Shown in pieces: positions 50,896 to 60,973 of a stretch of DNA of 64,000 nt (its first letter is position 1; each line of letters opens with the position of its first letter). A model generated the notes under the pieces. The model saw only the letters and a program-made list of their open reading frames with translations. It ran no database searches and was not told the DNA's origin. The DNA is from F23-B02 sp045601285 (GTDB lineage: Bacteria; Bacillota; Clostridia; Oscillospirales; Oscillospiraceae): NCBI GenBank assembly GCA_045601285.1, contig JAZRZJ010000014.1, forward strand, positions 14,423-78,422, read 5' to 3'. A program made the position numbers and the translations under genes.

Positions 50896-52554
50896 ATGAC
50901 ACCTAAAATTAAAATTATTCCTCTCGGAGGTCTTGGCGAAATCGGCAAGAATATGACCGCTTTTGAGTGCGGAACAGATATTATTGTTGTTGATTGCGGA
51001 CTGGGATTTCCAGACGAGCAGATGTACGGTATTGACATCGTAATACCCGATATTTCATACCTTAAGGCAAATGCAGAACGTGTAAAAGGCATAATTATCA
51101 CTCACGGTCACGAGGACCACATCGGTGCAATTCCCTATGTCCTGCGTGAGCTTGATGTTCCTCTCTATGCAACTCCGCTTACAGCGGCGCTTGTCGAGCT
51201 GAAGCTTGAGGAGCACGACCTTCTTTATAACACCCAGATTTTCACAAAAAATGCAGGCGACGTATTCCGCCTCGGCTGCTTCAGTGTTGAATTTATAAAC
51301 GTCAACCACAGCATTGCCGACTCCGTAGCGCTTGCAATCAAAACGCCCCTCGGCACCATAATCCACACCGGTGACTTTAAAATAGACGTTACACCCATTC
51401 AGGGCAGCATGACAGACCTTGTTCGCCTCGGTCAGCTCGGCAATGAGGGTGTTCTTGCGCTCCTCAGCGACTCAACAAACGTGGAAAAGTCCGGACATTC
51501 CGCTTCGGAACGCAAGGTCGGAGAGACCTTCGACAAGCTTTTCAAGAATTGCGACAAACGCATTATAATTACAACCTTTGCATCAAACGTTCACCGTTTG
51601 CAGCAGATTATTAATGTTGCGGCAAAATATAACCGCAAGGTCGGGATCACCGGGCGTAGCATGGAGAATATTCTCCGCGTTGCAACTGTTCTCGGCTATC
51701 TTGACATTCCCGAAAATGTTATGGTGGACATTAATCATATCAATAAGCTGCCGGAAAGCCAGGTTGTCATTATTTCCACCGGCAGTCAGGGCGAATCCAT
51801 GTCCGCGCTTTACAGAATGGCATTTTCCGAGCACCGTCAGATTAAAATCAAGGCAGGGGACCGGGTTATTATTTCCGCCTCAGCAATTCCCGGCAATGAA
51901 ACCATGATAAGCAAGGTAATTGATGAGCTCTTCCATAAGGGAGCAGAGGTCATATATGACCGAAATACCGATCTGCACGTATCCGGCCACGCATCTCAGG
52001 AAGAGCAGAAAATGATGCTTGCACTTGTTAAGCCCAAATACTTCATTCCTGTTCACGGTGAGTACCGTATGCTTGTAAAGCACGCCGAGCTCGGTAAAAT
52101 CATGGGTGTTGATCCCAAAAACATCATCATCGGAGAAAACGGCAAGGTAATTGAGGTTTCCAAAAAAAGCATTAAGCTTAACGGGGCAGTTCAGTCCGGC
52201 GCAGTCATGGTTGACGGCATGGGTGTAGGCGATGTGGGAAGCGTTGTAATGCGGGATCGTCACCGTCTTGCAGAGGACGGCATGGTTGTGATTGTTGTAA
52301 CCCTTTCCTCCTGGGATAACGCGCTGCTGTCCGAGCCCGAAATACTCACACGCGGCTTTATTTACGTCAAAGAGGCCGAGGGTATGCTGGAGGAGCTCAA
52401 GCGTGTTACAAAAGAGACGCTTGAAGCCTGCGATGAAATCGGAGTGCGTGACTGGTCTGCAATCAAGGGACGCATAAAGAGTAATGTTTCGGCTTATCTT
52501 TACAAAACCACCAAGCGCAGTCCTATGATTCTGCCGCTTATTTCTGAAGTATGA
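50896..52554 (+). CDS. rnjA: Ribonuclease J
   Basis: Metallo-beta-lactamase/beta-CASP nuclease for mRNA decay and rRNA 5' maturation. The zinc motif HGHEDH is at residues 70-75, further His/Asp ligands in HTGDFKID near 158-165, the beta-CASP region includes SDSTNVEKSGHS (near 191-202), and HVSGHASQEE is near 361-370. Start ATG 50896 with AAAGGAG at 50884. An in-frame ATG at 50794 would translate the structured leader and was rejected. 552 residues. Only one RNase J is seen in this window. Confidence 0.95.
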   Translation: MTPKIKIIPLGGLGEIGKNMTAFECGTDIIVVDCGLGFPDEQMYGIDIVIPDISYLKANAERVKGIIITHGHEDHIGAIPYVLRELDVPLYATPLTAALVELKLEEHDLLYNTQIFTKNAGDVFRLGCFSVEFINVNHSIADSVALAIKTPLGTIIHTGDFKIDVTPIQGSMTDLVRLGQLGNEGVLALLSDSTNVEKSGHSASERKVGETFDKLFKNCDKRIIITTFASNVHRLQQIINVAAKYNRKVGITGRSMENILRVATVLGYLDIPENVMVDINHINKLPESQVVIISTGSQGESMSALYRMAFSEHRQIKIKAGDRVIISASAIPGNETMISKVIDELFHKGAEVIYDRNTDLHVSGHASQEEQKMMLALVKPKYFIPVHGEYRMLVKHAELGKIMGVDPKNIIIGENGKVIEVSKKSIKLNGAVQSGAVMVDGMGVGDVGSVVMRDRHRLAEDGMVVIVVTLSSWDNALLSEPEILTRGFIYVKEAEGMLEELKRVTKETLEACDEIGVRDWSAIKGRIKSNVSAYLYKTTKRSPMILPLISEV

Positions 52555-53459
52555 GTATTCCGTATTTTGACTGCCACTGCGATACAATAGTTGAAGCAGG
52601 CCTTTCTTCTCAAGGCTTGCTTCAAAACAGCGGCCAGCTTGATATTAAACGTCTTTCCCGATTTTCGCCCTGTGCGCAGGTTTTTGCAGTTTGCACTGAG
52701 TTTAAGGAAAATGCCGTCGGCGGAGCCCAGCTTTATATCGACAGTCTGCACCGTGAAATCGAGAACAATTCGGACAAAATTATGCTTTGCCTGAATAGGA
52801 AAGACCTTGATTTTGCCGTAAACCATGGCAAAATTGCCGCGTTTTTGTCTGTTGAGGGTGCAGAGCAGATATCGTCTCTTGAGAAGGCATACAAGGACGG
52901 CGTGCGAATTATTCACCCAACCTGGAACTACGACAATGCCATAAGCGGAGCTGCCGCAGACAGCGGCTCGGGTCTGACAGAGTACGGCAGGGAATTTGTA
53001 CGTCAGTGTCAGCAAATGGGCATTCTGCTCGATATGTCCCATATTTCAGAGCAGGGCTTCCGGGACGTTCTCGAAATAGCGGATAAGCCGATAATAGCCG
53101 GTCATTCAAATTCAAAGGCGCTGTGCAATGTTCCGCGCAATCTTAGTGATGAACAGTTCACAGCACTTATTAAGTGCGGCGGAGGCGCAGGTATTAATCT
53201 TTATCCGAACTTCCTCGGCTTAAGCCGGGATATTAATGCCGTCATTGCGCATATTGAACATTTCCTTTCCCTCGGAGGCGAGAACGCAGTATTTCTCGGC
53301 TGTGATTTCGACGGAATTGAGATTATGCCTGAAGGAATAAACGGTGTGCAGGATATGGGAAGGCTCTATAATGCACTTTTGGCTATGAATTACTCCGAAG
53401 GTCTTGTCAGAGATATATTCTGGAACAATCTTTACAACATAATCGGGAGGGTACTGTGA
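52551..53459 (+). CDS. Membrane dipeptidase (M19 family)
   Basis: Zinc dipeptidase of the renal dipeptidase family, cleaving dipeptides including D-residue forms. Metal ligands are in FDCHCDT (His and Asp, residues 6-12), VEGAEQ (near 102-107) and MSHIS / GHSNS (near 163-189). 302 residues, no signal peptide, so cytosolic. Overlaps the rnjA stop as ATGA. With pepD downstream it suggests peptide scavenging. Confidence 0.92.
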   Translation: MSIPYFDCHCDTIVEAGLSSQGLLQNSGQLDIKRLSRFSPCAQVFAVCTEFKENAVGGAQLYIDSLHREIENNSDKIMLCLNRKDLDFAVNHGKIAAFLSVEGAEQISSLEKAYKDGVRIIHPTWNYDNAISGAAADSGSGLTEYGREFVRQCQQMGILLDMSHISEQGFRDVLEIADKPIIAGHSNSKALCNVPRNLSDEQFTALIKCGGGAGINLYPNFLGLSRDINAVIAHIEHFLSLGGENAVFLGCDFDGIEIMPEGINGVQDMGRLYNALLAMNYSEGLVRDIFWNNLYNIIGRVL

Positions 53460-53788
53460 ACATACAGATTTTCGGAAAAAGCAAATGCTTTGACACAAAG
53501 AAGGCCGAGCGCTATTTTAAAGAGCGCCGCATTAAATATCAGTTTGTTGACATCTCAAAATTCGGCATGAGCAGGGGAGAGCTAAACTCCGTAAAATGCG
53601 CTGTGGGCTTCGATGCCATGGTTAATACCGCAGACGAAGATTATCCTCTTCTGCAATACCTTGCGTCTAACGATGCAAAGATGGAAAAGCTGTTTGAATG
53701 CCCCTGGCTTATAAGGACCCCGATAGTCCGTAACGGAAAGCAGGCAACCGTTGGATATCAGCCTGATGTATGGTCAAAATGGGAATGA
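53456..53788 (+). CDS. ArsC/Spx-like thioredoxin-fold protein
   Basis: 110 residues, GTG start overlapping the dipeptidase stop. The N-terminal active-site region is GKSKCFDTKKAERYF (near residues 7-21), with one Cys where Spx has CxxC. RTPIVRNGKQATVG near 86-99 matches the ArsC/Spx family. It is probably a general thiol reductase or regulator-like protein rather than a true arsenate reductase, as no ars genes are near (inference). Confidence 0.85.
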   Translation: MNIQIFGKSKCFDTKKAERYFKERRIKYQFVDISKFGMSRGELNSVKCAVGFDAMVNTADEDYPLLQYLASNDAKMEKLFECPWLIRTPIVRNGKQATVGYQPDVWSKWE

Positions 53789-53798
53789 GGATTTGAAT

Positions 53799-55226
53799 AT
53801 GGTACTTAATAATCTTAAGCCCGAAAAAGTCTTTGAGTTCTTTGAATTGCTGTGTTCTGTGCCTCACGGCTCCGACAATATATGGCAGATCAGTAATCTC
53901 TGCTGTAATTTTGCCAGGGAACGCGGTCTTAAGTTTGTTCAGGACGAGATCGGCAATGTAATTATCTATAAAGAAGCAAGCAAGGGCTTTGAGAATAAAG
54001 AGCCCGTTATTATTCAGGGACATATGGATATGGTTGCGGTCAAGGCGCCCGATTGCGACATTGACCTTGAAAATGACGGTCTTCGTCTTATGACAGACGG
54101 TAAGTTTGTCTGGGCAGAGGGCACCAGTCTCGGAGCAGATGACGGCATCGCCGTTGCAATGGCAATGGCTGTTCTTGATTCCGACGATATTCCGCACCCG
54201 CCTATTGAAGCTGTGTTTACAATCAATGAGGAAACGGGCATGGACGGTGCCGAATATATTGACACCACAAAGCTTTCTGGAAAGCGAATGCTGAATCTTG
54301 ACTCCGAAGACGAGGGTATTATCACCTCAGGCTGTGCCGGCGGAATTAAAGTCAACGCCTGCTTCAATGTCAAAAGAAGCAAGGATTATATCCATGCTGC
54401 CAGAATAGCAATATACGGTCTCACAGGCGGTCATTCCGGTGCGGAAATACACAAGGGCAGAGCAAATTCAAACGTACTGCTCGGAAGGCTGCTCAGCAGG
54501 CTGGGTGATATCCGCATTATTTCAGCAAAGGGCGGCGAAAAGGACAACGCCATTGCAAATAAGACAGTTTGTCAGCTTGCGGTTTCCAACTTTGATGCTG
54601 TTAAAAAGACCGTTGAAGAATTTGAAGCTGAAGTTAAGAAAGAATATTCCGAAACAGACCCTGAGCTGACAATCAAAATTGTCGATGAAGGCTTCAATAA
54701 CTCCGGTGCAATCGACCTGATATCAAGCAAAAGAATAATTAAAGCTCTTGCCGATGTGCCTGACGGAGTACAGAAGATGAGCGACGATATTCCTGATTTA
54801 GTTCAGACCTCGCTGAATTTCGGAGTTCTGTGCATAAAGGACTATAAGGCAGAAATGAGCTTTTGTCTGAGAAGCTCTGTCGGAGCCGAAAAGCAGGCAT
54901 TAAAGGAAAAGCTTGAGAATATAATTACTGCAAATAAAGGCAAAGTTTCGTGCCACGGAGATTATCCCGCATGGGAGTTTAAAAAGGACTCTGAGCTGAG
55001 AAACAGTGCAATTGCGGCATTTGAAGCGGTTTACGGACACAAGCCCGAGATTTCAGTAATCCATGCCGGCCTTGAATGCGGACTGTTTTCGGGTAAGATA
55101 CCCGGGCTTGACTGCATATCCTTCGGCCCCGATATTAAAGACATTCATACAATAAATGAAAAGCTTGATGCTGCATCTACGGAAAGAACATGGAGCTTCC
55201 TGCTTGAGATTCTGAAAAATCTGTAA
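53799..55226 (+). CDS. pepD: Aminoacyl-histidine dipeptidase (PepD, M20)
   Basis: Zinc peptidase cleaving Xaa-His and other dipeptides. Metal-binding motifs: IQGHMDMV near residues 73-80, GTSLGADDGIAVA near 107-119, and NEETGMDGA near 143-151 with the catalytic Glu. Length 475 from ATG 53799, preceded by GAGG at 53787. An in-frame ATG at 53751 would overlap the ArsC-like gene and lacks family residues. Confidence 0.94.
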   Translation: MVLNNLKPEKVFEFFELLCSVPHGSDNIWQISNLCCNFARERGLKFVQDEIGNVIIYKEASKGFENKEPVIIQGHMDMVAVKAPDCDIDLENDGLRLMTDGKFVWAEGTSLGADDGIAVAMAMAVLDSDDIPHPPIEAVFTINEETGMDGAEYIDTTKLSGKRMLNLDSEDEGIITSGCAGGIKVNACFNVKRSKDYIHAARIAIYGLTGGHSGAEIHKGRANSNVLLGRLLSRLGDIRIISAKGGEKDNAIANKTVCQLAVSNFDAVKKTVEEFEAEVKKEYSETDPELTIKIVDEGFNNSGAIDLISSKRIIKALADVPDGVQKMSDDIPDLVQTSLNFGVLCIKDYKAEMSFCLRSSVGAEKQALKEKLENIITANKGKVSCHGDYPAWEFKKDSELRNSAIAAFEAVYGHKPEISVIHAGLECGLFSGKIPGLDCISFGPDIKDIHTINEKLDAASTERTWSFLLEILKNL

Positions 55227-55233
55227 ATATAAC

Positions 55234-55261
55234 AAAAAACCGTTCATTCTGAACGGTTTTT
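55234..55261. terminator. Bidirectional terminator between pepD and rnpB
   Basis: Arms 55234-55245 and 55251-55261 (ACCGTTC core) around loop ATTCT, with an A-run before and T-run after. It serves pepD on + and rnpB on the minus strand. Confidence 0.9.
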
Positions 55262-55269
55262 CTATATTA

Positions 55270-55608
55270 TTGAGTGGGTCTATAAGCCGGGTTCTGTCTT
55301 AAACGACCATCTATCTACTCCTGGCATTGCTGCCAGGCTCTAGCCACCTCTGAGGACGACCGGGCAGGTCATGTGTCCTCTCACGGTGTTGCTCCGGATA
55401 GAGTTTACAGCACCGGACTGTCTCCAGCCGGCGAGTGAGCTCTTACCTCACTTTTCCACCCTTACCGAATAATCGGCGGTTTATTTCTGTTGCACTTGTC
55501 CGAGGGTCACCCCTGGCGGGCGTTACCCGTTATCCTTGCCCTATGGAGCCCGGACTTTCCTCACGCACAGGCTTTCGCCTTATGCCCGCGGTCGTTCGGC
55601 CCACTCAA
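55270..55608 (-). ncRNA. rnpB: RNase P RNA, type A
   Basis: Catalytic RNA that matures tRNA 5' ends. On the minus strand the conserved core GAGGAAAGTCCGGGCTCC lies at 55562-55545, and the 3' core ACAGAACCCGGCTTATA at 55297-55281. The ends pair to form helix P1 (CCCACTCAA at 55600-55608 with TTGAGTGGG at 55270-55278). About 339 bases, with a GGGTAACGCCCGCCAGG segment near the P15/L15 region. It faces pepD and is divergent from murD. Confidence 0.96.
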
Positions 55609-55614
55609 GTGAGT

Positions 55615-55643
55615 ATTTTACCTATATAAACGATTTAAGTCAA
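55615..55643 (-). promoter_or_regulatory. Promoter of rnpB
   Basis: Minus strand: -35 TTGACT (55643-55638), 17-base spacer, -10 TAAAAT (55620-55615), start predicted near 55608, which matches the P1 end. Confidence 0.88.
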
Positions 55644-55653
55644 TAGAAATTTC

Positions 55654-55682
55654 TTGTTTTTGGCATATAAAAGACTTATAAT
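55654..55682 (+). promoter_or_regulatory. Promoter of the murD unit
   Basis: -35 TTGTTT (55654-55659), 17-base spacer, -10 TATAAT (55677-55682). Divergent from the rnpB promoter, 10 bases apart. Confidence 0.7.
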
Positions 55683-55706
55683 ATATAAGTTAAAGGAGGA
55701 TTAATA

Positions 55707-57083
55707 ATGACTCTTTGTGATTATATTGAAAGCATTAAAAATAAAAAAATCGGCATCATCGGCATAGGTGTCAGCAACACTCCGCTGATTGAAAAGCTTC
55801 TTGAAAAGGGCTGTGATGTAACAGCCTGCGATAAACGTACGGCAGAGCAGCTTGGTGAGGACTACAGCCGCCTTGAGAAAATGGGCGCAAAGTTCAAGCT
55901 CGGTGAAGATTATCTTGAAAAGCTTGATTTTGACATTGTTTTCCGCACTCCCGGTCTTATGCCCTTTGATCCTCATCTTGAAGCCGTCAGAGCACACGGC
56001 GGCATCGTGACAAGTGAGATGGAGCTCTTCTTTGCGCTTTGCCCCTGCCGCATAATCTCCGTAACCGGCAGTGACGGCAAGACTACAACCACCACTATTA
56101 TTTCTGAACTGCTGAAGGCGCAGGGATATACCGTCCATCTGGGCGGAAATATCGGCAGACCTCTGCTGTGCGAGGTTGACAGTATGTCGGTGGACGATTT
56201 TGCCGTGCTTGAGCTCAGCTCCTTCCAGCTTCACAGCATGAACTGCAAGCCCGATGTCGCTGTTATCACCAATATTTCGCCCAATCATCTTGATAAGCAC
56301 AGGGATTACAAGGACTATTATGATGCAAAAGCATCAATTTTTCTCCGGCAGAGCGAAAATGAGCGCCTTGTTCTCAACCACGAGAATGAGTATTCAGCCT
56401 ATTACGCAGGTTTGGCAAAGTCCGAGGTGGCATACTTCAGCAGAGTGTGTGAGCTTGATAACGGCGTATATTCCGATAATAAATTCATCTACCGCGTAAG
56501 AAACGGAGCGAAATCCGTTGTCATGGAGATTGTGGACATTAAGCTTCCCGGCACACATAACCTTGAAAACTACATGGCGGCATTTGCAGCCACCGACGGT
56601 CTTGTTGATGATTCGGTATGTACTAAGGTTGCAAAGAGCTTTAACGGCGTTGAGCACCGCTTAGAGCGCGTCAGAGAGCTGAACGGTGTTGTCTACATCA
56701 ATGATTCCATCGGCACAAGTCCCAGCCGTACAGCCGCGGGTCTGCACGCTCTGAAATCAAAGCCCATTCTTATAGCCGGCGGCTATGACAAGCATATTCC
56801 CTTTGACTCTCTGGGCGATGATATCTGTCTTAATGTTAAAAAGCTGTATCTCACAGGCGCAACCGCAGACAAGATTTCAGCAGCGGTAAAGGCTTCAAAA
56901 TACTATACCGAGGATTTTCCCATGGTTATCATGGACGATTTTAAAGAAACCGTTCTTGCCGCTTCCGAATGTGCTGAGGCAGGAGATATTGTGCTTCTTT
57001 CTCCCGCATGCGCCGCATTTGACAAGTTCAAAAACTTTATGGAGCGCGGAAAATTCTTCAAGCAGATTGTGATGGAGCTGTAA
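55707..57083 (+). CDS. murD: UDP-N-acetylmuramoyl-L-alanine--D-glutamate ligase
   Basis: Cytosolic ligase adding D-Glu in peptidoglycan precursor synthesis. The ATP-binding loop GSDGKTT is at residues 121-127, ELSSFQLHSM is near 172-181, NISPNHLDKH near 189-198, and the C-terminal domain has NDSIGTSPSRT near 331-341. 458 residues, SD AAAGGAGG. It stands away from the usual dcw cluster. Confidence 0.95.
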   Translation: MTLCDYIESIKNKKIGIIGIGVSNTPLIEKLLEKGCDVTACDKRTAEQLGEDYSRLEKMGAKFKLGEDYLEKLDFDIVFRTPGLMPFDPHLEAVRAHGGIVTSEMELFFALCPCRIISVTGSDGKTTTTTIISELLKAQGYTVHLGGNIGRPLLCEVDSMSVDDFAVLELSSFQLHSMNCKPDVAVITNISPNHLDKHRDYKDYYDAKASIFLRQSENERLVLNHENEYSAYYAGLAKSEVAYFSRVCELDNGVYSDNKFIYRVRNGAKSVVMEIVDIKLPGTHNLENYMAAFAATDGLVDDSVCTKVAKSFNGVEHRLERVRELNGVVYINDSIGTSPSRTAAGLHALKSKPILIAGGYDKHIPFDSLGDDICLNVKKLYLTGATADKISAAVKASKYYTEDFPMVIMDDFKETVLAASECAEAGDIVLLSPACAAFDKFKNFMERGKFFKQIVMEL

Positions 57084-57084
57084 C

Positions 57085-58332
57085 ATGAAAATATCAGACA
57101 TTAAGCCTTGCGTATTTGATATGGCAAGAGATGCGGAAAACGAAATTAAACCAGTCTTTGAGCGAATTGACCGCATTGCCGAGATCAACACGCTCAAGGT
57201 TATGGAGGCATTTCAGGACAACAAGGTCTCCGAGGCCTGCTTTGCAGGAACAACGGGCTACGGTTATGACGATCTGGGCAGGGAAGTGCTTGACAAGGTT
57301 TACGCTCAGGTATTCAAGACAGAGGCCGCGCTTGTTCGCATAAACTTTGTAAACGGAACCCATGCGCTTTCCACAGCACTTTTTTCTATGCTGAAGCCCG
57401 GCGATACTCTGCTTTCCGTAACCGGCCTGCCATACGATACTCTTCGAAATACGATCGGTATTGAAGGCAATATGCACGGCTCGCTGAAGTTCTACGGCAT
57501 AAACTATGCTCAGGTGGACATGAAAAACGGCGCCCCCGATATTGAGGGGATAAAAGCTGCAGCCGAAGATAAATCAGTTGCCGCCGTGCTGATTCAGCGT
57601 TCACGCGGCTATGATGACCGCCGTGCGCTTTCTGCGGAGGAAATCGGCGAAATCTGTGCCGCAGTAAAATCCGTAAATCCCGACATTAACGTAATGGTCG
57701 ATAACTGCTACGGCGAATTTACGGGTGAGCATGAGCCTACGGAATACGGTGTTGACCTTATTGCCGGTTCTCTTATCAAAAATCCCGGGGGTGGAATTGC
57801 ACTTACCGGCGGTTATATTGCAGGCAGGGCAGAGCTTGTTGAAAAGGCCGCCATGCGTCTTACAACACCCGGCATAGGCGGTGAGTGCGGCTGCACACTC
57901 GGAAACAACCGTCTGCTGTTTCAGGGCTTCTTTGTTGCCCCGCACGTTGTTGCTCAGGCCCTTAAAACCGCTGTTTTCTGTGCCGCAATGATGCAGAAGG
58001 CCGGCTTTAAAACCTCTCCGGCACCTGATGAAATCAGAAACGACATTATTCAGATGATAACTCTTGAAAATGCCGACAACATGAAAAAGTTCTGTCGCGG
58101 AATTCAGAGCGGTGCTCCGGTTGATTCCTATGTTTCTCCTGAGCCCTGGCAGATGCCTGGTTACAATGTACCCGTTATTATGGCGGCAGGTGCGTTCGTG
58201 CAGGGCTCGTCAATTGAGCTGTCCGCCGACGGTCCTATGAAGGAACCCTACATTGCCTATATGCAGGGCGGAATTACCTACGAATCCGGCAAGCTCGGAA
58301 TTATGATGGCTGTAAGTGAAATGCTCGAATGA
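57085..58332 (+). CDS. Methionine gamma-lyase family PLP protein (aluminum resistance family)
   Basis: PLP fold-type I protein of the PF06838-like family, once called aluminum resistance protein. 415 residues. The PLP lysine is in GSLIKNPGGGIA (near 228-239), with TGYGYDDLGRE near 55-65 and VDNCYGEF near 205-212. The true substrate is uncertain. One base after murD, suggesting coupling, though no metabolic link is evident. Confidence 0.9.
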   Translation: MKISDIKPCVFDMARDAENEIKPVFERIDRIAEINTLKVMEAFQDNKVSEACFAGTTGYGYDDLGREVLDKVYAQVFKTEAALVRINFVNGTHALSTALFSMLKPGDTLLSVTGLPYDTLRNTIGIEGNMHGSLKFYGINYAQVDMKNGAPDIEGIKAAAEDKSVAAVLIQRSRGYDDRRALSAEEIGEICAAVKSVNPDINVMVDNCYGEFTGEHEPTEYGVDLIAGSLIKNPGGGIALTGGYIAGRAELVEKAAMRLTTPGIGGECGCTLGNNRLLFQGFFVAPHVVAQALKTAVFCAAMMQKAGFKTSPAPDEIRNDIIQMITLENADNMKKFCRGIQSGAPVDSYVSPEPWQMPGYNVPVIMAAGAFVQGSSIELSADGPMKEPYIAYMQGGITYESGKLGIMMAVSEMLE

Positions 58333-58361
58333 TTTCTGCATATAATACATGGGGTGGTCTC

Positions 58362-58994
58362 ATGTATTATCACCGCAGACAGCCAAAATCCGCCCGAAAA
58401 CGTTTCGGAGTTTTCCCTGTAATACTCGTCCTGCTCGTTATTATTGCTCTGCTTATATTTTTTCGCAGGCTTTCAATCCAGATTGCCGTTTCCGATGCGG
58501 TTGATATTGTAAACTCTGCCGTAAATGACGCGGTGGACGAAATAATCAGTGCAGGCGAATATGACTTTGAATACTTTGTCAACCTCTCAAAAGATGAAAG
58601 CGGAAATATTACTGCAATTTCAAGCAATATGTCGCACATCAACTCTCTCTCAACCGCAATTCTTGAAAAAGTAATTGAAACCGCCGATGACGGCTCGATT
58701 CAAGTGGGAATACCCATGGGTAATCTTCTGGGTATTAATCTGCTTACCGGAAAAGGCCCTGAAATTAACGTTGAGGTTGTAATGCTTACCTCCTCAAAAA
58801 CCGATTTCAAAAGCGTTATTCAGTCAGCGGGCATCAATCAGAGTGAATATCAGCTTATGCTGGAAATATCGATTGATATTGATGTAATGGTGCCCTGGGG
58901 CACCGAAAGCGCCACTACGGTCACCGAAGTACTTATTGCCGACACGGTGGTTGTGGGCAATGTTCCCGAAACATATCTTAATGTGGAGAACTGA
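58362..58994 (+). CDS. yunB: Sporulation protein YunB
   Basis: Mother-cell sporulation protein family of unknown mechanism. 210 residues from ATG 58362 after GGGGTGG (58351-58357). A short basic N-terminus and one membrane helix (about 19-38) precede a soluble domain with AVNDAVDEII (near 55-64), GIPMGNLLG (near 115-123) and ISIDIDVMVPW (near 169-179), typical of YunB. A TATAAT-containing CATATAAT at 58339 could be a promoter, but it is too near the SD to be convincing. Confidence 0.88.
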   Translation: MYYHRRQPKSARKRFGVFPVILVLLVIIALLIFFRRLSIQIAVSDAVDIVNSAVNDAVDEIISAGEYDFEYFVNLSKDESGNITAISSNMSHINSLSTAILEKVIETADDGSIQVGIPMGNLLGINLLTGKGPEINVEVVMLTSSKTDFKSVIQSAGINQSEYQLMLEISIDIDVMVPWGTESATTVTEVLIADTVVVGNVPETYLNVEN

Positions 58995-58996
58995 TT

Positions 58997-60973
58997 ATGG
59001 ACGTACAGAAAGAAATAGACGCGCTGCGAAGAGAGCTTGAATATCACAGCAAGCTTTACTATGTTGATGACGCTCCGGTCATCTCCGACTACGATTATGA
59101 TATCCTCATGCAGCGACTTAAAAAGCTGGAAGGGGAGCATCCTGAGCTTATTACCCCTGAGTCACCGACGCAGAAGGTAGGCGGCTACGCCCTCAATACC
59201 TTTGCAGAGGTGCATCACGAGGTGCCGCTGGAGAGCCTTACGGACGTATTTTCCTATGATGAGCTTTTCCAGTTCGGCGAACGTATGGACAGTATGATAC
59301 CCACCGCGCACGAATACTGCGTTGAGCCTAAAATAGACGGGCTTTCCATGTCCCTTGAATATGAAAACGGCATTTTTGTCCGCGGTGCAACGCGCGGCAA
59401 CGGCACAGTAGGCGAGGACGTAACAGAAAATCTGCGAACAATACGCAGTCTGCCCCTTCGCATTGTTGACGCCCCCGAAAGGCTGATTGTCCGCGGCGAA
59501 GTATATATGTCAAAGTCTGTTTTCAATGAGCTGAACGCCGAGCGCGAAATCAACGGTGAGCCGCTTCTTGCAAATCCCCGCAATGCAGCCGCAGGCTCCA
59601 TCAGACAACAGGATTCAAGAGTTGCGGCATCAAGAAAGCTTGACATTATCTGCTTCAATATGCAGATGAGCAGCGGGGAAGAATACTCCACCCACGTTGA
59701 AGCCCTTGACGCGCTGAGGCACATGGGTTTTCCCGTTGTTCCGTACAAGCTTTACAGCAGCATTCATGATTGCGTTGAGCGCATTGAGTGGCTCGGCGAA
59801 AACCGTGAGGGTCTTGCTTATGATATGGACGGCGCAGTAATTAAAATTAACTCACTTAATCAGCGCCGCGAGCTTGGAAGCACAGCAAAGGCACCTCGCT
59901 GGGCAGTAGCATATAAATATCCTCCCGAAAAGAAAGAAAGCAGGGTAGTGGACATTCTTGTTCAGGTAGGACGCACCGGTGTACTTACGCCGAAGGCTGT
60001 AATTGAGCCTGTACGTCTTGCAGGCACCAGGGTAACAAACGCAACACTTCATAATCAGGACAATATAGACAGGCTTGATATACGCATTGGTGACACCGTG
60101 CTTGTGCAGAAGGCAGGCGAAATAATTCCCGAGGTGCTTTCCGTAAATAAAACAAAACGTCCGGAAGGTACCGTTCCGTTCGTAATGCCGGAGTTTTGTC
60201 CCGAATGCGGCGCTCCCACCGTTCGTGACGAGGACGGAGCTGCATTGCGCTGCACAAGCCCGGAATGTCCTGCGCAGAGGCTTCGCAATCTTGCCCATTT
60301 TGCCTCCCGTGAGGCTATGGATATAGAGGGACTCGGAATTTCAGTCTGTGAGCTGCTTATAAATAAGGGACTTGTGAACAGCCCTGCCGAGCTCTATTAC
60401 ATCAAGGCGGAAGATGTAGCAAAGCTTGATCGCATGGGTAAAAAATCCGCCGATAACCTTATCGGAGCCATTGAAAAGAGCAAATCCGCAGGACTTGCAA
60501 GGCTTTTGTGCGCTTTCGGCATTCGTCAGGTAGGTCAGAAGGCCGCAAAGACACTTGCGGCATATTTCGGAAGCCTTAATTCAATTGCTGAAGCGTCTGT
60601 TGATGAGCTTATGTCAGTTTCCGATATCGGAGGAATTACAGCAGGCTTTATTAAAGAGTGGTTCTCAATGCCTCAATCTCAGCATCAGATTGATCTGCTG
60701 CGTGAAGCCGGAGTGTCATTTGAAAGTTCCGAAGCAGTAACCGATACCCGCTTTGCAGGAATGACCTTCGTGCTCACGGGTGAGCTCAGCAAATATAAGC
60801 GTGATGAGGCATCGGCCATAATCGAAAGCTTCGGTGGCAAGGCAAGCTCCTCTGTGTCTAAGAAAACGACCTACGTTCTGGCAGGTGAAAATGCGGGAAG
60901 CAAGCTGAAAAAAGCACAGGAGCTGGGAATAAATATAATCACCGAAGAACAGTTTGAAGAAATGATAAAGTGA
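58997..60973 (+). CDS. ligA: NAD-dependent DNA ligase
   Basis: Seals nicks in replication and repair. The AMP-accepting lysine is K112 in EPKIDGLS, followed by the OB domain, a four-cysteine zinc finger (CPECG and CTSPEC, about residues 400-425), helix-hairpin-helix repeats (about 430-575) and a BRCT domain (about 585-658). 658 residues, two bases after yunB. The stop is inside the terminator stem. Confidence 0.97.
   Translation: MDVQKEIDALRRELEYHSKLYYVDDAPVISDYDYDILMQRLKKLEGEHPELITPESPTQKVGGYALNTFAEVHHEVPLESLTDVFSYDELFQFGERMDSMIPTAHEYCVEPKIDGLSMSLEYENGIFVRGATRGNGTVGEDVTENLRTIRSLPLRIVDAPERLIVRGEVYMSKSVFNELNAEREINGEPLLANPRNAAAGSIRQQDSRVAASRKLDIICFNMQMSSGEEYSTHVEALDALRHMGFPVVPYKLYSSIHDCVERIEWLGENREGLAYDMDGAVIKINSLNQRRELGSTAKAPRWAVAYKYPPEKKESRVVDILVQVGRTGVLTPKAVIEPVRLAGTRVTNATLHNQDNIDRLDIRIGDTVLVQKAGEIIPEVLSVNKTKRPEGTVPFVMPEFCPECGAPTVRDEDGAALRCTSPECPAQRLRNLAHFASREAMDIEGLGISVCELLINKGLVNSPAELYYIKAEDVAKLDRMGKKSADNLIGAIEKSKSAGLARLLCAFGIRQVGQKAAKTLAAYFGSLNSIAEASVDELMSVSDIGGITAGFIKEWFSMPQSQHQIDLLREAGVSFESSEAVTDTRFAGMTFVLTGELSKYKRDEASAIIESFGGKASSSVSKKTTYVLAGENAGSKLKKAQELGINIITEEQFEEMIK

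Noticed and set aside
55435..55629. Short plus-strand open frame within the rnpB region
   Set aside because: The sequence is the complement of RNase P RNA.
58339..58346. CATATAAT as sigma-E promoter of yunB
   Set aside because: The predicted start would fall at or inside the yunB SD and no -35 match is seen.
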